Positions 1 to 9,829 of a stretch of 64,000 bases of DNA are shown piece by piece. Each line of letters opens with the position of its first letter. The first letter of the stretch is position 1. This DNA comes from Thinopyrum elongatum. Its lineage: Eukaryota > Streptophyta > Magnoliopsida > Poales > Poaceae. The notes under the pieces were generated by a model that was given only the letters and a program-made list of their open reading frames with translations, had not been told where the DNA came from and did no database searches. The translations under genes were made by a program, and so were the position numbers. The DNA is taken from assembly GCA_011799875.1 (NCBI GenBank), contig CM022299.1, positions 29,663,996 through 29,727,995 of the forward strand, read 5' to 3'.

Positions 1-1585
1 CTTTTATCATGCCATCTTTTAACTTTTTTCTTTGAATAACTTGGCATTTTCATAAGCTTGGGTTCTCCATTCATCTAATGAGCTAATATCAAATAACCTC
101 TTCTCACCAGCAAGTTTGAAATCATAGTTGAGTTCTTTAATTGCCCAATAAGCTTTATGTTCTAACTCAAGAGGCAAATGACAAGCTTTTCCATAAACCA
201 TTTTATAAGGAGACATACCCATAGGATTTTTATATGTTGTTCTATAAGCCCAAAGTGCATCATCTAATTTCTTAGACCAATTCTTCCGGGACCTATTGAC
301 AGTCTTTTGTAAAATTAACTTTATTTCTCTATTGCTAAGTTCAACTTGACCACTAGGCTGAGGATGATAGGATGATGCAATTCTATGGTTAACATCATAC
401 TTGGCAAGCATTTTACGGAAAGCACCATGAATAAAGTGTGAACCACCATCAGTCATTAAATATCTAGGGACTCCAAACCTCGGGAAAATAACTTCTTTAA
501 GCATTTTAATAGAGGTGTTGTGATCAGTACTACTAGTTGGAATAGCTTCTACCCACTTAGTAACATAATCAATAGCAACCAAAATATGAGTATACCCATT
601 AGAGGAAGGAAAAGGTCCCATGTAATCAAATCCCCAAACATCAAATGGTTCAACAGCAAGTGAATAATTCCTAGGCATTTCTTGATGCTTACCGTTATTA
701 CCTATTCTTTGACATTCATCACAAGATAAGATGAACTTACGAGCATCCTTGAAGAGAGTAGGCCAATAAAATCCAGATTGCAATACCTTGTGAGCAGTTC
801 TGTCTCCCGCATGATGTCCTCCATAAGCTTCGGAGTGACATTTCTGAAGGATTTGTTCCTGTTCATGCTCAGGTACACAACGTCTAATAATACCATCTAC
901 TCCTTCTTTATAAAGATGTGGGTCATCCCAAAAGTAATGTCTTAAATCATAGAAGAATTTTTTCTTTTGTTGGTAAGTGAAGCTAGGTGGTATGTATTTA
1001 GCAACAATATAATTAGCATAGTCAGCATACCAAGGTGTACTATTAGAAACATTTATTGCAGCTAACTTCTCATCAGGGAAGCTATCATTAATAGGTTGTG
1101 GGTCATCAAGACTATTTTCAATCCTAGACAAGTTATCAGCCACGGGGTTCTCCGCTCCTTTTCTATCAGTGATATGCAAATCAAATTCTTGTAGCAAAAG
1201 AACCCACCTAATGAGTCTAGGTTTAGCATCTTTCTTTTCCATAAGGTATTTTATAGCAGCATGATCAGTGTGAACAGTCACTTTAGAATCAACAATGTAA
1301 GATCTAAATTTATCACAAGCAAACACCACTGCTAAGAATTCTTTTTCAGTAGTAGCATAATTTCGTTGAGCACTGTCTAGAGTTTTACTAGCATAATGAA
1401 TGACATTTAATTTCTTATCAACTCTTTGTCCAAGAACAGCACCAACAGCATAATCACTAGCATCACACATAATTTCAAAAGGCAAGTTCCAATCAGGTGG
1501 TTGAACAATAGGTGCAGTAATCAAGACTTTCTTAAGTGTTTCAAATGCTTCTACGCAATCATCATCAAAAACAAATGGAACATCC
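1..1585 (-). mobile_element. Ty3/gypsy retrotransposon, 3' part of pol (truncated)
   Basis: This is the internal region of a gypsy element in minus orientation, covering the end of the reverse transcriptase region, RNase H and integrase. It runs off the left edge of the window. At 1585/1586 the pol sequence stops and an LTR end of another family begins, so the upstream gag, protease and most of RT are missing here. The integrase C-terminal region resembles the Athila-like gypsy lineage common in Triticeae, but lineage assignment by eye is tentative. Confidence 0.93.
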
Positions 1586-1593
1586 TGTAACAC
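19..1593 (-). pseudogene. gypsy polyprotein fragment: RNase H and integrase
   Basis: The open frame covers about 524 codons. The first three codons, including a GTG that is not a real start, belong to the adjoining LTR. RNase H acidic residues appear in [27 protein letters not shown] and [10 protein letters not shown] (residues about 43-157). The integrase zinc finger has an H-H-C-C pattern (about 253-295). The catalytic core follows, with D in [11 protein letters not shown] in YLMTDGG and E in [10 protein letters not shown]. The GPY/F-like tail lies near [15 protein letters not shown]. The frame closes early at position 19 within an A-run, which looks like a one-base frameshift, because family-typical sequence appears to continue in another frame. 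It is therefore a relic and not an active polyprotein. Confidence 0.92.
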
Positions 1594-3822
1594 CCCTGTG
1601 TAACTGCCACTGTGATCAGCTGCTAATCATGCCAAGTCATATCATTTGCAGTGCCTAGTCATAGTGGTTAACCAAATCAATTCAAATTCTATTCTAGAAA
1701 TCACCTCAAATTCAAAAGTGCAAAATAAATTTGCTCGAACACTATGGGGAAAATGTTCACTAAATAGCAAATATTCCAGAAGCAATCATAAAAATATAAA
1801 CAATGATGATGCAGTTAATTAAGTAACTCAAACCCATGTAACAGTACCAAAACAACACTATTTAATTCATTTATAATTAAATTCAAATCCAAAAGAAATC
1901 CAACTTTGCCCAAACCAGTTTTTGATGAAAGCCAACATTGCACAATAATATTTGGGTCAGCTCTCACATTTTATAAAAGTGCACAAGTGACCTAACTAAT
2001 ACAAAACAGAAAAGAATAAAAGAAAAAGTAAAACAGAAATAAGAAAAATAAAACGAGGCACTGTGAACTGGGCCTAAGTGCACAGTGCCCCGACCACCGG
2101 CCCACCTGCCCCAACTCCTTCTCTCTCCCTCGCGTGTCGTCTCCTCCATGGCCGAGCGCGCGTGCGCCGCTCGCGCGGCGACACGCCGGCGCCCACCGAC
2201 GAAATAGGGAGGCGGAGGGGATAAGGCCGCGCTGGTGCGTTCCTCCTGGCCTCTCCGTCATTCTCCTCCCTCTCCTCGCTCGATCCGTCTGTTCCCCCCC
2301 CCCACCCCCCCTCAGATCCGCGCGAGGCCGAGATCCATCGTCGCCGCGTTTCGCTGTTCGCCGCGGCCACCGGCGCTTGCTCCTCCCTCCTTGGTGTCCA
2401 GGCGGTCCGCCAGCGTCTGCCTCGTCGATCGGTGCACCCAGCAGGAGCGGGGAGGCCCTGTAGCTGTCGGACGCTGCCACCCCTTTCTTCTCCGACTCCG
2501 GTGCTCGCCGACGGATTCGAGCTCCTCTGCTGCTACTAATCCGTCGAGGGTTTTTCGTAACCGCTCGGTGAGCCTCACCTTCGCTCCCTTACCTCTCTAC
2601 GATGCTTTGCGCTGTCCGTAGCCGCTGCGCCGCACTTGGCCGAACGGAGCTTCGCCGTCGTTGGCACTGCTATCGCTGTGGCCGTTGAAGATCTCGTCCG
2701 AGCTCACGGTCGTGCTCGCCGTCGTCGTAGAAGTCGAACACGCTAGCTGCCATTGCTTGCCGTGTCCGGAGTCGCCGTTTCCACACTCGCCCGAATGCCG
2801 CCGCCGCCATAGCTGGTCGCCGCCGTCATTTCCGGCCACCTCTGGCCCGGAGACCACCCGCGTTGGATGCGGCTCAGCTCGCTCGTTCGAACGCAACAGA
2901 CCGCGCACGAAATGGAGCCCCTTAGCGCGATCCCGACGAGCTCCGGCGACGCGCCGCCGTTGTTTTGGTCGCGGGAGCAGCTCCGGCGCCGGCTGTCGAT
3001 GTGGCTCGGTGGGCCCCGCCCTGGGTCACTGACCGTGGGCCCTGGGGGCCCCAGTAGACTGGATTGACCCAGTCAAATGCGCTGACTGGGCAGCCCAGCC
3101 ACTGACATGTGGGACCCCCCCTCTGATAATTAACCTAATAAATGTTTAAATAAATAAAAACTAATTAATTAGACTAATGTCTCACTGATATGTGGGGCTC
3201 ACCCCACTAATCACTCTGTCAATTTAATTAATCCACTGTTAGTCTTAACAGAGGCTGACAGGTGGGTCCCACCGGACCCACATGTCAGGTTTGACTGGTC
3301 AGCCGACCTGTTGACCTGCTGATGTCAGCATGACATCATGCTGACGTCATATATCATTTTCTGTAAATAAAATAATTCTAGAAAATCATTTAAACTTCGA
3401 AAATTCGTAACTTTTAAACCGTAGCTCGGATTGAAAAACTTAAAACATGAAACTTGCTCAGAACGACGAGACGAATTTGACCGTGTCATCTGTTTCTTTG
3501 TCGGAACCCCCTACGTAGAAGAACCCGTAACTTTTAGCCCGATTCCGGTAGATGAATAGTGCATAATCACCGGTAAATAAATCCAACTTAATTCCTTAAA
3601 TAATTAAAATGACCTAGATGCATCTTTAGGCAACCCTGCACTGCATTGTGGCATAGCATGCCCCGTGTTGCAATTGATTGCATTATGTTTACCTGTTTCC
3701 TCCCCCTTTTCTCTCTCGATTAGACCCCGACGTTGACATAGCTCCTGAGGCAGACGCCGCTCCGGAGTACGACTACGTCCTCGACGACCAGCCACTTGCC
3801 CCAGAGCTTGCAGGCAAGCACC
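1586..3822 (-). mobile_element. truncated LTR, 3' portion, family related to the LTR at 59334-63491
   Basis: It begins on the plus strand with TGTAACACCCC, the reverse complement of an LTR 3' end of the form GGGGTGTTACA. Segments read in inverse order against the 59334-63491 LTR. For example, 3629-3650 resembles the complement of 61469-61485, and 3725-3820 resembles the complement of 61285-61385. The GC-rich middle (2100-3060) yields many spurious open frames. Its 5' LTR portion is missing: at about 3822 the sequence switches to a different LTR family. The element was inserted into the pol sequence at 1585. Confidence 0.7.
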
Positions 3823-4290
3823 CCGGAGGGCAAAAGTGCTCCTGCCCAAGTTCCACCTCGAGACGGCGGCGCTTCGTCCCGAAAGTCCTCTCTTTATTTT
3901 TTCTAGGTCAAAATGACTTATATACCAGAAGATGGGCACCGAAGGTGGGCCGAAGAGGGCACAACCCACCAGGGCGCGCCTGGGCTCCCTGGCGCGCCCA
4001 GGTGGGTTGTGCCCACCTGGTGGGCCCCCTCTGGTACTTATTTGCTCCAATAATTCTCATTTATTCCATAAAAATTCCTCGTGAAGTTTCAGCTCATTTG
4101 GAGTTGTGCAGAATAGGTAGCCTGACGTAGCTTTTTAAGGTCCAGATTTCCAGCTGCCGGAATTCTCCCTCTTTGTGTGAACCTTGCATATTATGAGAGA
4201 AAAGGCATTAGAATTACTCCAAAAGGCATTATTATGCATAAAAACATTATAAATAATAGTAGGTAAACATGATGCAAAATGGACGTATCA
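3823..4290 (-). mobile_element. 5' fragment of a gypsy LTR (TGATACGTCC family)
   Basis: Read on the minus strand, an LTR starts at 4290 with TGATACGTCC and runs through the family-typical leader into a GC-rich CCACCTGGGCGCGCC stretch. It then reaches AAAATAAAGAGAGGACTTTC and the segment ending near 3823, where it is cut off. Only about 470 bp of an LTR that is normally longer than 1 kb remains. It may be the 5' LTR of the pol relic at 1-1585, with the intervening gag-pol lost by deletion. The family attribution comes from recall of common wheat gypsy LTRs. Confidence 0.65.
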
Positions 4291-4823
4291 GCTGCCGCTC
4301 CTCCTTCTTCGGCTCCGGCGAGTCTGGAGGCAGCCGGTAGCGATGCGGGCGGCGCGTCGTGCCTGGATCTCCTCCGCGATCTGCCTCCGGTGCTTTGGCA
4401 TGAGCATAGCATACGTGATGATCACCCGCCGGACCATGGCAATGCCGGAGAGTGTGGGAGAGCGGGGAAGAGGAGGCAGGCGTGCTCGGGTGGCGGCGCA
4501 GAGAGGGAGAAGGTGGATGGGCTAGGGTTGGGGGACGACGGTCGGCTTTGGCCTCGGGCGGCGAGCCGAAGCGACGCCACGCGGCATTCACACTGCAGCG
4601 AGGAAGAGGCGTCCGGTTTCCGCGTGGAACCCATCGTCAGTCCTACTTGGAGGGCGCGTCCGGGCGCCACATATCCGTCCTATATTTGGGTTGGATATAA
4701 GGGGTGCCGGTCAGCCCGGGCGTTTGAGGCCCATTCGAGGTGCCCTTCTAGGTCTGATTTTTGTGACCGGGCGGGCCGTCCAGGCGTTTGAGACCGGTTT
4801 GGGGCGTCCGGATGTAGATGCTC
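4291..4823 (-). mobile_element. Harbinger-like element, truncated copy A
   Basis: The right terminus GTAGATGCTC (4814-4823) is followed by TTA, matching the terminus and TTA target site of the element at 45321-46505. The minus-strand interior contains the same module as 45590-45860. This is a GTGAATGCC...GTGGCG leader, followed by a coding-like block whose minus translation runs through ITYAMLMPKHRRQIAEEIQA. The left part is lost where the gypsy LTR begins at 4290. It is non-autonomous and no transposase is visible. Confidence 0.6.
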
Positions 4824-5061
4824 TTAAGCACTAGATTGCATGATCAGATAACGCAAAGAGCACCACGTGGGCAGCAGGGCGCGGATCGGACGGCGCGTAG
4901 TGCGTCGAAGGGCATGGATACACACGGGAGACAGGCAGTCCAACAGAGTAACGTTGATCGTAATGTGCGCTGCTCTGGAGTGAAAAAACGTGGCCGCACC
5001 ATTCGCCAACGAACCCGTGTACACGCACGTAAACCATGTCAGCCGCGACCACCCGTCCGTC
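4824..5061. other. short spacer left of the LINE, probable part of a duplicated gene 5' flank
   Basis: This single-copy-looking, moderately GC-rich DNA continues, across the LINE insertion, into 8339 onward. The part at about 5020-5061 plus 8339-8460 aligns by eye with 9860-10045, upstream of the SMP/C2 gene. No gene is visible here. Confidence 0.4.
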
Positions 5062-5070
5062 GTCACGACG
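5062..5070. repeat. LINE target-site duplication, left copy
   Basis: GTCACGACG sits directly left of the poly-T tract (the complement of the poly-A tail). It is repeated exactly at 8330-8338, directly beyond the LINE 5' end. Confidence 0.9.
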
Positions 5071-5099
5071 TTTTTTTAGGTAAATCACTTCCATTCTAT

Positions 5100-8000
5100 T
5101 TAAACAGAGGTCGGAATGTCATTAGCTACAACGTCCAGGATGAAATCTGGAGGCACACCAACCCACACCTGACACCTTTCATCCCCTACTCCAACCCTAG
5201 CCAACTTATGAGCGACCGAGTTCGTAGGTCGACGAGTCCACTCGACTCTAAAGTCCATGAACTCCCGCAGTGAACTCTTTATTTCTTCCACCCAAGGGCC
5301 AACCGACGACAAGTTCTTCTCCGGGCTTAGGATCATCTTCACCGCAGTCTGGCAATCGAGTTCCACATGAATCCGCTGAACATGTTGCTCCCTTGCCACT
5401 TGAAGAAGCTTTAGATAGGCCCTGATTTCCGCACTTTCCGGATCGGCACATTGAGGAAAAAAATGGCATGCCGCGGCGACGAAGCCAACATGGTGATCAC
5501 GCAGAATAGACCCGCCGCCACCTTTATCTCGCTGTTTTCCCACTGCCCCATCCGCATTCGCCTTGATCCAGCCTTCCTCGGGCACCTCCCAACGCTGCAC
5601 CATCTTGGCCGCCGTCGGCTTCTCCGGAGCAACATGCACCTCTCTCCATTGGAGCATGGATGTAGACACTCGAGCTAGGACTTCCTGCGGAGACACGATC
5701 CTCCTACCATCCCGTGCTTCGTTCCAGGCCAGCCACAACCCATATATGGCGTGAATCATGGCCTCTCTCTCATCCTCTTGCGCCGAAGAAAACCAATCAA
5801 GGAGCCAATCGGCCAATGCTCTCTGGGAGTCCATCTGACAAGGTGGGGATGCCACCCCGATGCCCTTTTCCGATCGCATCAGCCTCCAAAAGTGAGCAGA
5901 ATGATGGCAGCCCCAAAACCTATGGAATGTCGTCTCTTCTCTTCCACAAACTGAACAAAAGACACCCGGCTTGATTCTTCGCCTATGGAGCTCAGACCCA
6001 ACAGCCAAACCATTCTGAATCAATCTCCACACATGTATCTTGGCCTTGCCTGGCGCGTCAGAACCCCACAGCGCCATATACCCTTTATGCTTTGCCACCG
6101 AGTTGGATGCTTCTGGCTGTCCAGAGCGCATCTTCTTCATCGACATCCTAAGGTGATAGGCAGATCGGACTGAGAGCACACCATTTCTCGTGAAATTCTA
6201 TGCAAGATAGTCAGTCCCCGGGCCCCCTACCGCAATCTGCTTAATATCATGAGCATCATCGGCGGAGAACATGGAGTCAACCTTAGCGTAATCCCAAGAA
6301 GAACCATCCGGCGATAATAGATCAACCACCTTTGTAATGCCCGGGATAAAAGTGTGGCCCAGTGGCCGCATGCAACCAGTCCTCGGGATCCAGTTACTGT
6401 GGTGAATGTTAACCGTAGAACCGTCGCCGATCCACCAGATGGAGCCCTCCCGCAGCAGCTCCCTGCCGTGGATGATACTTCTGAACGTAAAGGAGCCAGC
6501 CGATGGACAAGTAGCATTCATAATGGAACAGTTCGGGTAGTAACGAGACTTCAAGACTCTCGCACAAAGGGACGACCGCTGCTGGAGGAGGCACCACGCT
6601 TGCTTGGCCAGCAAGGCTTGATTGAACACCTCCGGGTCCCGAAAGCCAAGTCCTCCTTCCTTTCTTGCCTCGCACATCTTTTCCCACGAGATCCAATGCA
6701 CCTTCCTCTCACCATTCGTTGCTCCCCACCAGAATTTCGACGAGATTGATTTCAGGCTCCGGCATATTTCCTTAGTGAGCTGGAAGCAACTCATAGTATG
6801 GGTCGGTGTAGCTTGAAGCGATGATTTCACTAAAACTTCCCGGGCCTTCTTAGATAGGCCCTGCCCCTTCCATCCTCCAACCTTACCTTTAGAGCTCTTC
6901 ATTACATGTTTAAAAGCTCCATCCTTAGACCTCCCCACCCATGTGGGTAAGCCCAAATATTTCTCACTCAGTGCCTCCGACGAGATCCCGCTAGTTTGCT
7001 TAAGCAACACTTTGGTTTCCTCCGGACAGCCTTTCCCAAAGAAGGTGGATGATTTCTGCAGGTTCACTCTCTGTCTATACGCAGCCTCATATCTCTCCAA
7101 AATATCTTTCAGCACCACCATGCTTGCTTGAGTCCCTTCAAGGAAGACAATACTATCATCCGCAAACAACAAATGCGTCACCTGAGAGCCGTTTGTACCA
7201 AAGGACACCCCACTGATCGCCTTCTCCTCTTGGGCTCGTTTAAGCAACACTGAGGACCCTTCCACACAGAAAAGAAACAAATACGGGGAGAGAGGGTCAC
7301 CCTGTCTGAGCCCCCTGGAAGGGACAAACATCCTTGACAAACCACCATTTAGCTTGACACGGAAACTCGCTGAGGTAACACATCTCATGACCATCCTAAT
7401 CCACTCCGCGGCAAAACCAAACTTGCCCAGGACTTGCTCTAGAAAGATCCACTCTACACAATCATAAGCCTTCATCATGTCCAGCTTCACCGCACACAAA
7501 CATTTCTTCCTCTTCCTAGTCCTGATAGCATGAACACACTCGTAGGCGACCAGAACGTTATCAGTAATTAGCCTTCCCGGAACAAACGCACTCTGCTCCT
7601 CCGAGATAAAGACAGGAAGAATACACTTAAGGCGATTAGCCAACACTTTAGTAGCGATATTGTACCGCACATTGCAGAGACTAATCGGCCTGAACTGCGA
7701 AAGCAACTCCGGTGAGTTCACCTTCGGAATCATGACAATCACTGTTGCATTAAAGGACTCCGGGGTGGTCTCCGCCATAAGGAAACCATGAACAGCACCG
7801 CACACATCCTCTCTAACCAAAGACCAGTGTCGTTGGTAGAATAACGCAGGAAAGCCATCAGGCCCCGGCGATTTCGTCGGGCCCATCTGAAACAGAGCCA
7901 CTTCGATTTCCTTGTCCATAATCTGGGATGTAAGCTTAGCATTCATCTCCTCACTAACAAGCTGCGCAATGCTATATTTCGTCGGGCCCATCTGAAACAG

Positions 8001-8309
8001 AGCCACTTCGATTTCCTTGTCCGTAATCTGGGATGTAAGCTTAGCATTCATCTCCTCACTAACAAGCTGCGCAATGCTACTGAGAAGAGCTTCCGATCCC
8101 GACGAGCCCTCAGATGTGAAAAGATTCTCATAGAAGGAAGCCGCCATCTCCCTCATCTCATCATCAGCGGAGCACCTAGACCCATCCTCACGTTTGAGCG
8201 CACGCACAATATTCTTCCTCTTTCGGTGAGTAGCTCTATTTTGGAAATATTTAGTGTTTTGATCCCCATCCTTGAGCCAGTCCACTCGCGAGCGCTGTCT
8301 GTAGATCAT
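5100..8309 (-). pseudogene. LINE ORF2 fragment: reverse transcriptase, zf-RVT, RNase H
   Basis: One continuous reading frame of about 1,070 codons is interrupted by a single TAG at 6198-6200. The RT part (6201-8309) shows SPGPDGFPALF, QFRPISLCN, AVKLDMMKAYDCVEW, GLRQGDPLSPYLF and the catalytic LLFADDSIVF. The zf-RVT region includes VFCSVCGREETTFHRFWGC, near residue 125 of the downstream part. The RNase H part has NADGAVGK, then ESAEIRAYLKLL and VELDCQTAV. The natural start is missing, since the sequence enters ORF2 just after where the endonuclease would end. A 35-codon tandem duplication lies upstream of the RT fingers. It is probably a recent, dead-on-arrival copy. Confidence 0.93.
7872..8081 (-). 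repeat. 105-bp in-frame tandem duplication inside LINE ORF2
   Basis: 7872-7976 and 7977-8081 are nearly identical and adjacent, giving two copies of a block that includes SIAQLVSEEMNAKL and DKEIEVALFQMGPTK. The copies differ in very few bases (for example M against T). The unit is exactly 35 codons, so the frame is preserved. Confidence 0.95.
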
Positions 8310-8329
8310 TTCCTCCCGTTCATAAACAT

Positions 8330-8338
8330 GTCACGACG
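8330..8338. repeat. LINE target-site duplication, right copy
   Basis: GTCACGACG is identical to 5062-5070 and marks the 5' truncation point of the LINE. Confidence 0.9.
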
Positions 8339-8960
8339 GGTTGACAGGTCGACCGACGGCGACGACCACCTAAACGAAATTTGTCGAGCACCAATACTAT
8401 TCGCCGTCCCAAGTCGCTATGCCTGTGGCGGTTCCGGTCCGACCGCGACACACGGGGGCAGACGTCGCCGTCGTCGCTGCCTTTTCGTTTCTAGACCGAA
8501 GCGAACAGGAACGGCCTCGTGGTTTCAGACTCAGAGCAGAGGAGACCGATCCTGCTTCTACATTTTTTGTACAGTCTGTCTAAGTCTCAGTCGACTTAGA
8601 CTTCATTATGTCTCAGTCGATACTATATTCGTTAAATCATACATTGAGATCCGCGTATTTTTTTTAGATTTTTTTTTTCTTACATGATATGTCACTTGAT
8701 TGAGACTTGCTTAAATCTCAGTCGATTGAGACCTAACCACGCCTTTTTTTTTAACAAGCGCTACTTTTTTTTTTGCCTAGTTCAATTCGTTGACTGTTCT
8801 GGATCAGATCCCGTTGTGAATTGCGGTGTGCCGTAGGCCAGGCCTCCTCCTCCTCTGCTTTTCGGTGGTCTATACGAGGCCACATGATTGAGGCGTTGAC
8901 TTTTAGTTGGAGAGGCTCGCCCGAGTCAATTTCTTCTTCATTCATGGTTGCTATGGTTTG
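8339..8960 (+). pseudogene. degenerate duplicate of the 5' flank and first-intron region of the SMP/C2 gene
   Basis: 8339-8530 parallels 9920-10130, sharing blocks such as GACGGCGAC, GTGGCGGTTCCGRTCCGACC and TCCGACCGCGAC with small indels. Further on, 8860-8945 parallels 10770-10855, sharing GTCAATTTCTTC after a TTGACTT-containing block. No coding exon is included. I read this as an old partial tandem duplication of promoter, 5' UTR and intron sequence that was later split by the LINE. Identity is estimated by eye and is not high. Confidence 0.5.
8575..8745. repeat. TCTCAGTCGA-containing repeat cluster
   Basis: The motif TCTCAGTCGA occurs three times (about 8587, 8611 and 8718). It lies within partly palindromic sequence such as AGTCTCAGTCGACTTAGACT and is separated by T-rich runs. 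It resembles a dispersed small transposon remnant, but no clear termini or target duplication could be placed. Confidence 0.4.
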
Positions 8961-9189
8961 CAGCGTGCATGTTTTGTTCATATAAAAATATCTTCAATGA
9001 CCCCACAAAAAAAAAAGACATCTTCAATGGAAAACATCAAACGGACCACCTCAAATGTCCGTGTACAACTGCCACCCTTCAACGGTATCCCTCGTTTTTC
9101 TTTTTGACGCGGTATCCCTCATTTCTTGACGGCGAGCTATGATTGACAGTGGACCAGACGGACCAAGAGGAGAGTGAGAGACATCATCC

Positions 9190-9780
9190 AAACTCGGAGC
9201 TCGTCGTCTACCGGTTGTCATGGTTCGATGCCGGATCATCACCTACGCCATGCTCACTCTGCAGCGCCGATCGGAGCTCCTATCGGAGATCCAGGCACGA
9301 TACTCTGCTCACATTACAAATAGCTTGTCTCCGGGCTCTCCGGAGGAGGAGGTTTAGGAGGCGCTGAACGCGGAAACGGACGAGGAGGAGGATAAAAAGG
9401 AAGGTGAGGAGGATCCGGCACATCCTGCTGTCGAATTTGGCATGGCGCCGCGTTGGTTGAGTTCGAGATGGCCCAAAAGAAGGAGGCAGTACCATTCTCG
9501 ACTCCATCCAGTCAGAGCTTGAGGCCGCGGTAAACCGGCTATAACCCCGTCAGGCGGACGCGGAGCTGGAGGGAGTCTCCGCAGACGTGGACACCGACGT
9601 GGAGCCGGAGCTGCATGTGTTCTGCGGCCAACGACCAGGCCGTTCCGTCCGGCACTGCCAACACGGAGGTCGTCGACCTCTCTGACCACGAGTAGTACTA
9701 GGGTAGGTTTATCTATGTATGACGTTGTACTACGTCGCTACTTTTTGTTGCACGGTGCAGTATGAATTTAGGGTGGGGTA
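9190..9780 (+). mobile_element. Harbinger-like element, decayed copy B
   Basis: The sequence follows the interior of the element at 45321-46505. It has a GTCATGGTTCGATGCCGGATCATCACCTACG block, GAGATCCAGGCACGA, a glutamate-rich GAGGAGGAGGATAAAAAGGAAGG stretch, then TCGACCTCTCTGACCACGAGTAG and a T-rich tail with TATGTATGACG. Reading frames are broken by several stops. Termini are not recognisable. It ends about 10 bp before a possible TATA box of the downstream gene. Confidence 0.5.
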
Positions 9781-9791
9781 GGTTTATACTA

Positions 9792-9800
9792 TTTATATAA
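9792..9800 (+). promoter_or_regulatory. possible TATA box of the SMP/C2 gene
   Basis: TTTATATAA lies about 1.6 kb upstream of the start codon, consistent with a 5' UTR that contains an intron. The sequence downstream becomes GC-rich, as 5' UTRs in grasses often do. No transcription data support it. Confidence 0.3.
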
Positions 9801-9829
9801 TTGCAGCACACGACGAAAACGAGGGGTGA

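Larger units (their letters stand above)
5071..8329 (-). mobile_element. 5'-truncated L1-type LINE
   Basis: The element is a non-LTR retrotransposon in minus orientation. It starts with a short poly-A tail (seen as T7 at 5071-5077) and ends abruptly within ORF2 at 8329. Identical 9-bp duplications GTCACGACG flank it. ORF1 and the endonuclease domain are absent, which is typical of incomplete reverse transcription from the 3' end. It carries reverse transcriptase, a zinc-binding zf-RVT region and an RNase H domain. Confidence 0.95.

Noticed and set aside
1992..3067. Several 80-160-codon frames on both strands
   Set aside because: They are inside a GC-rich LTR fragment, with low-complexity products and no domain.
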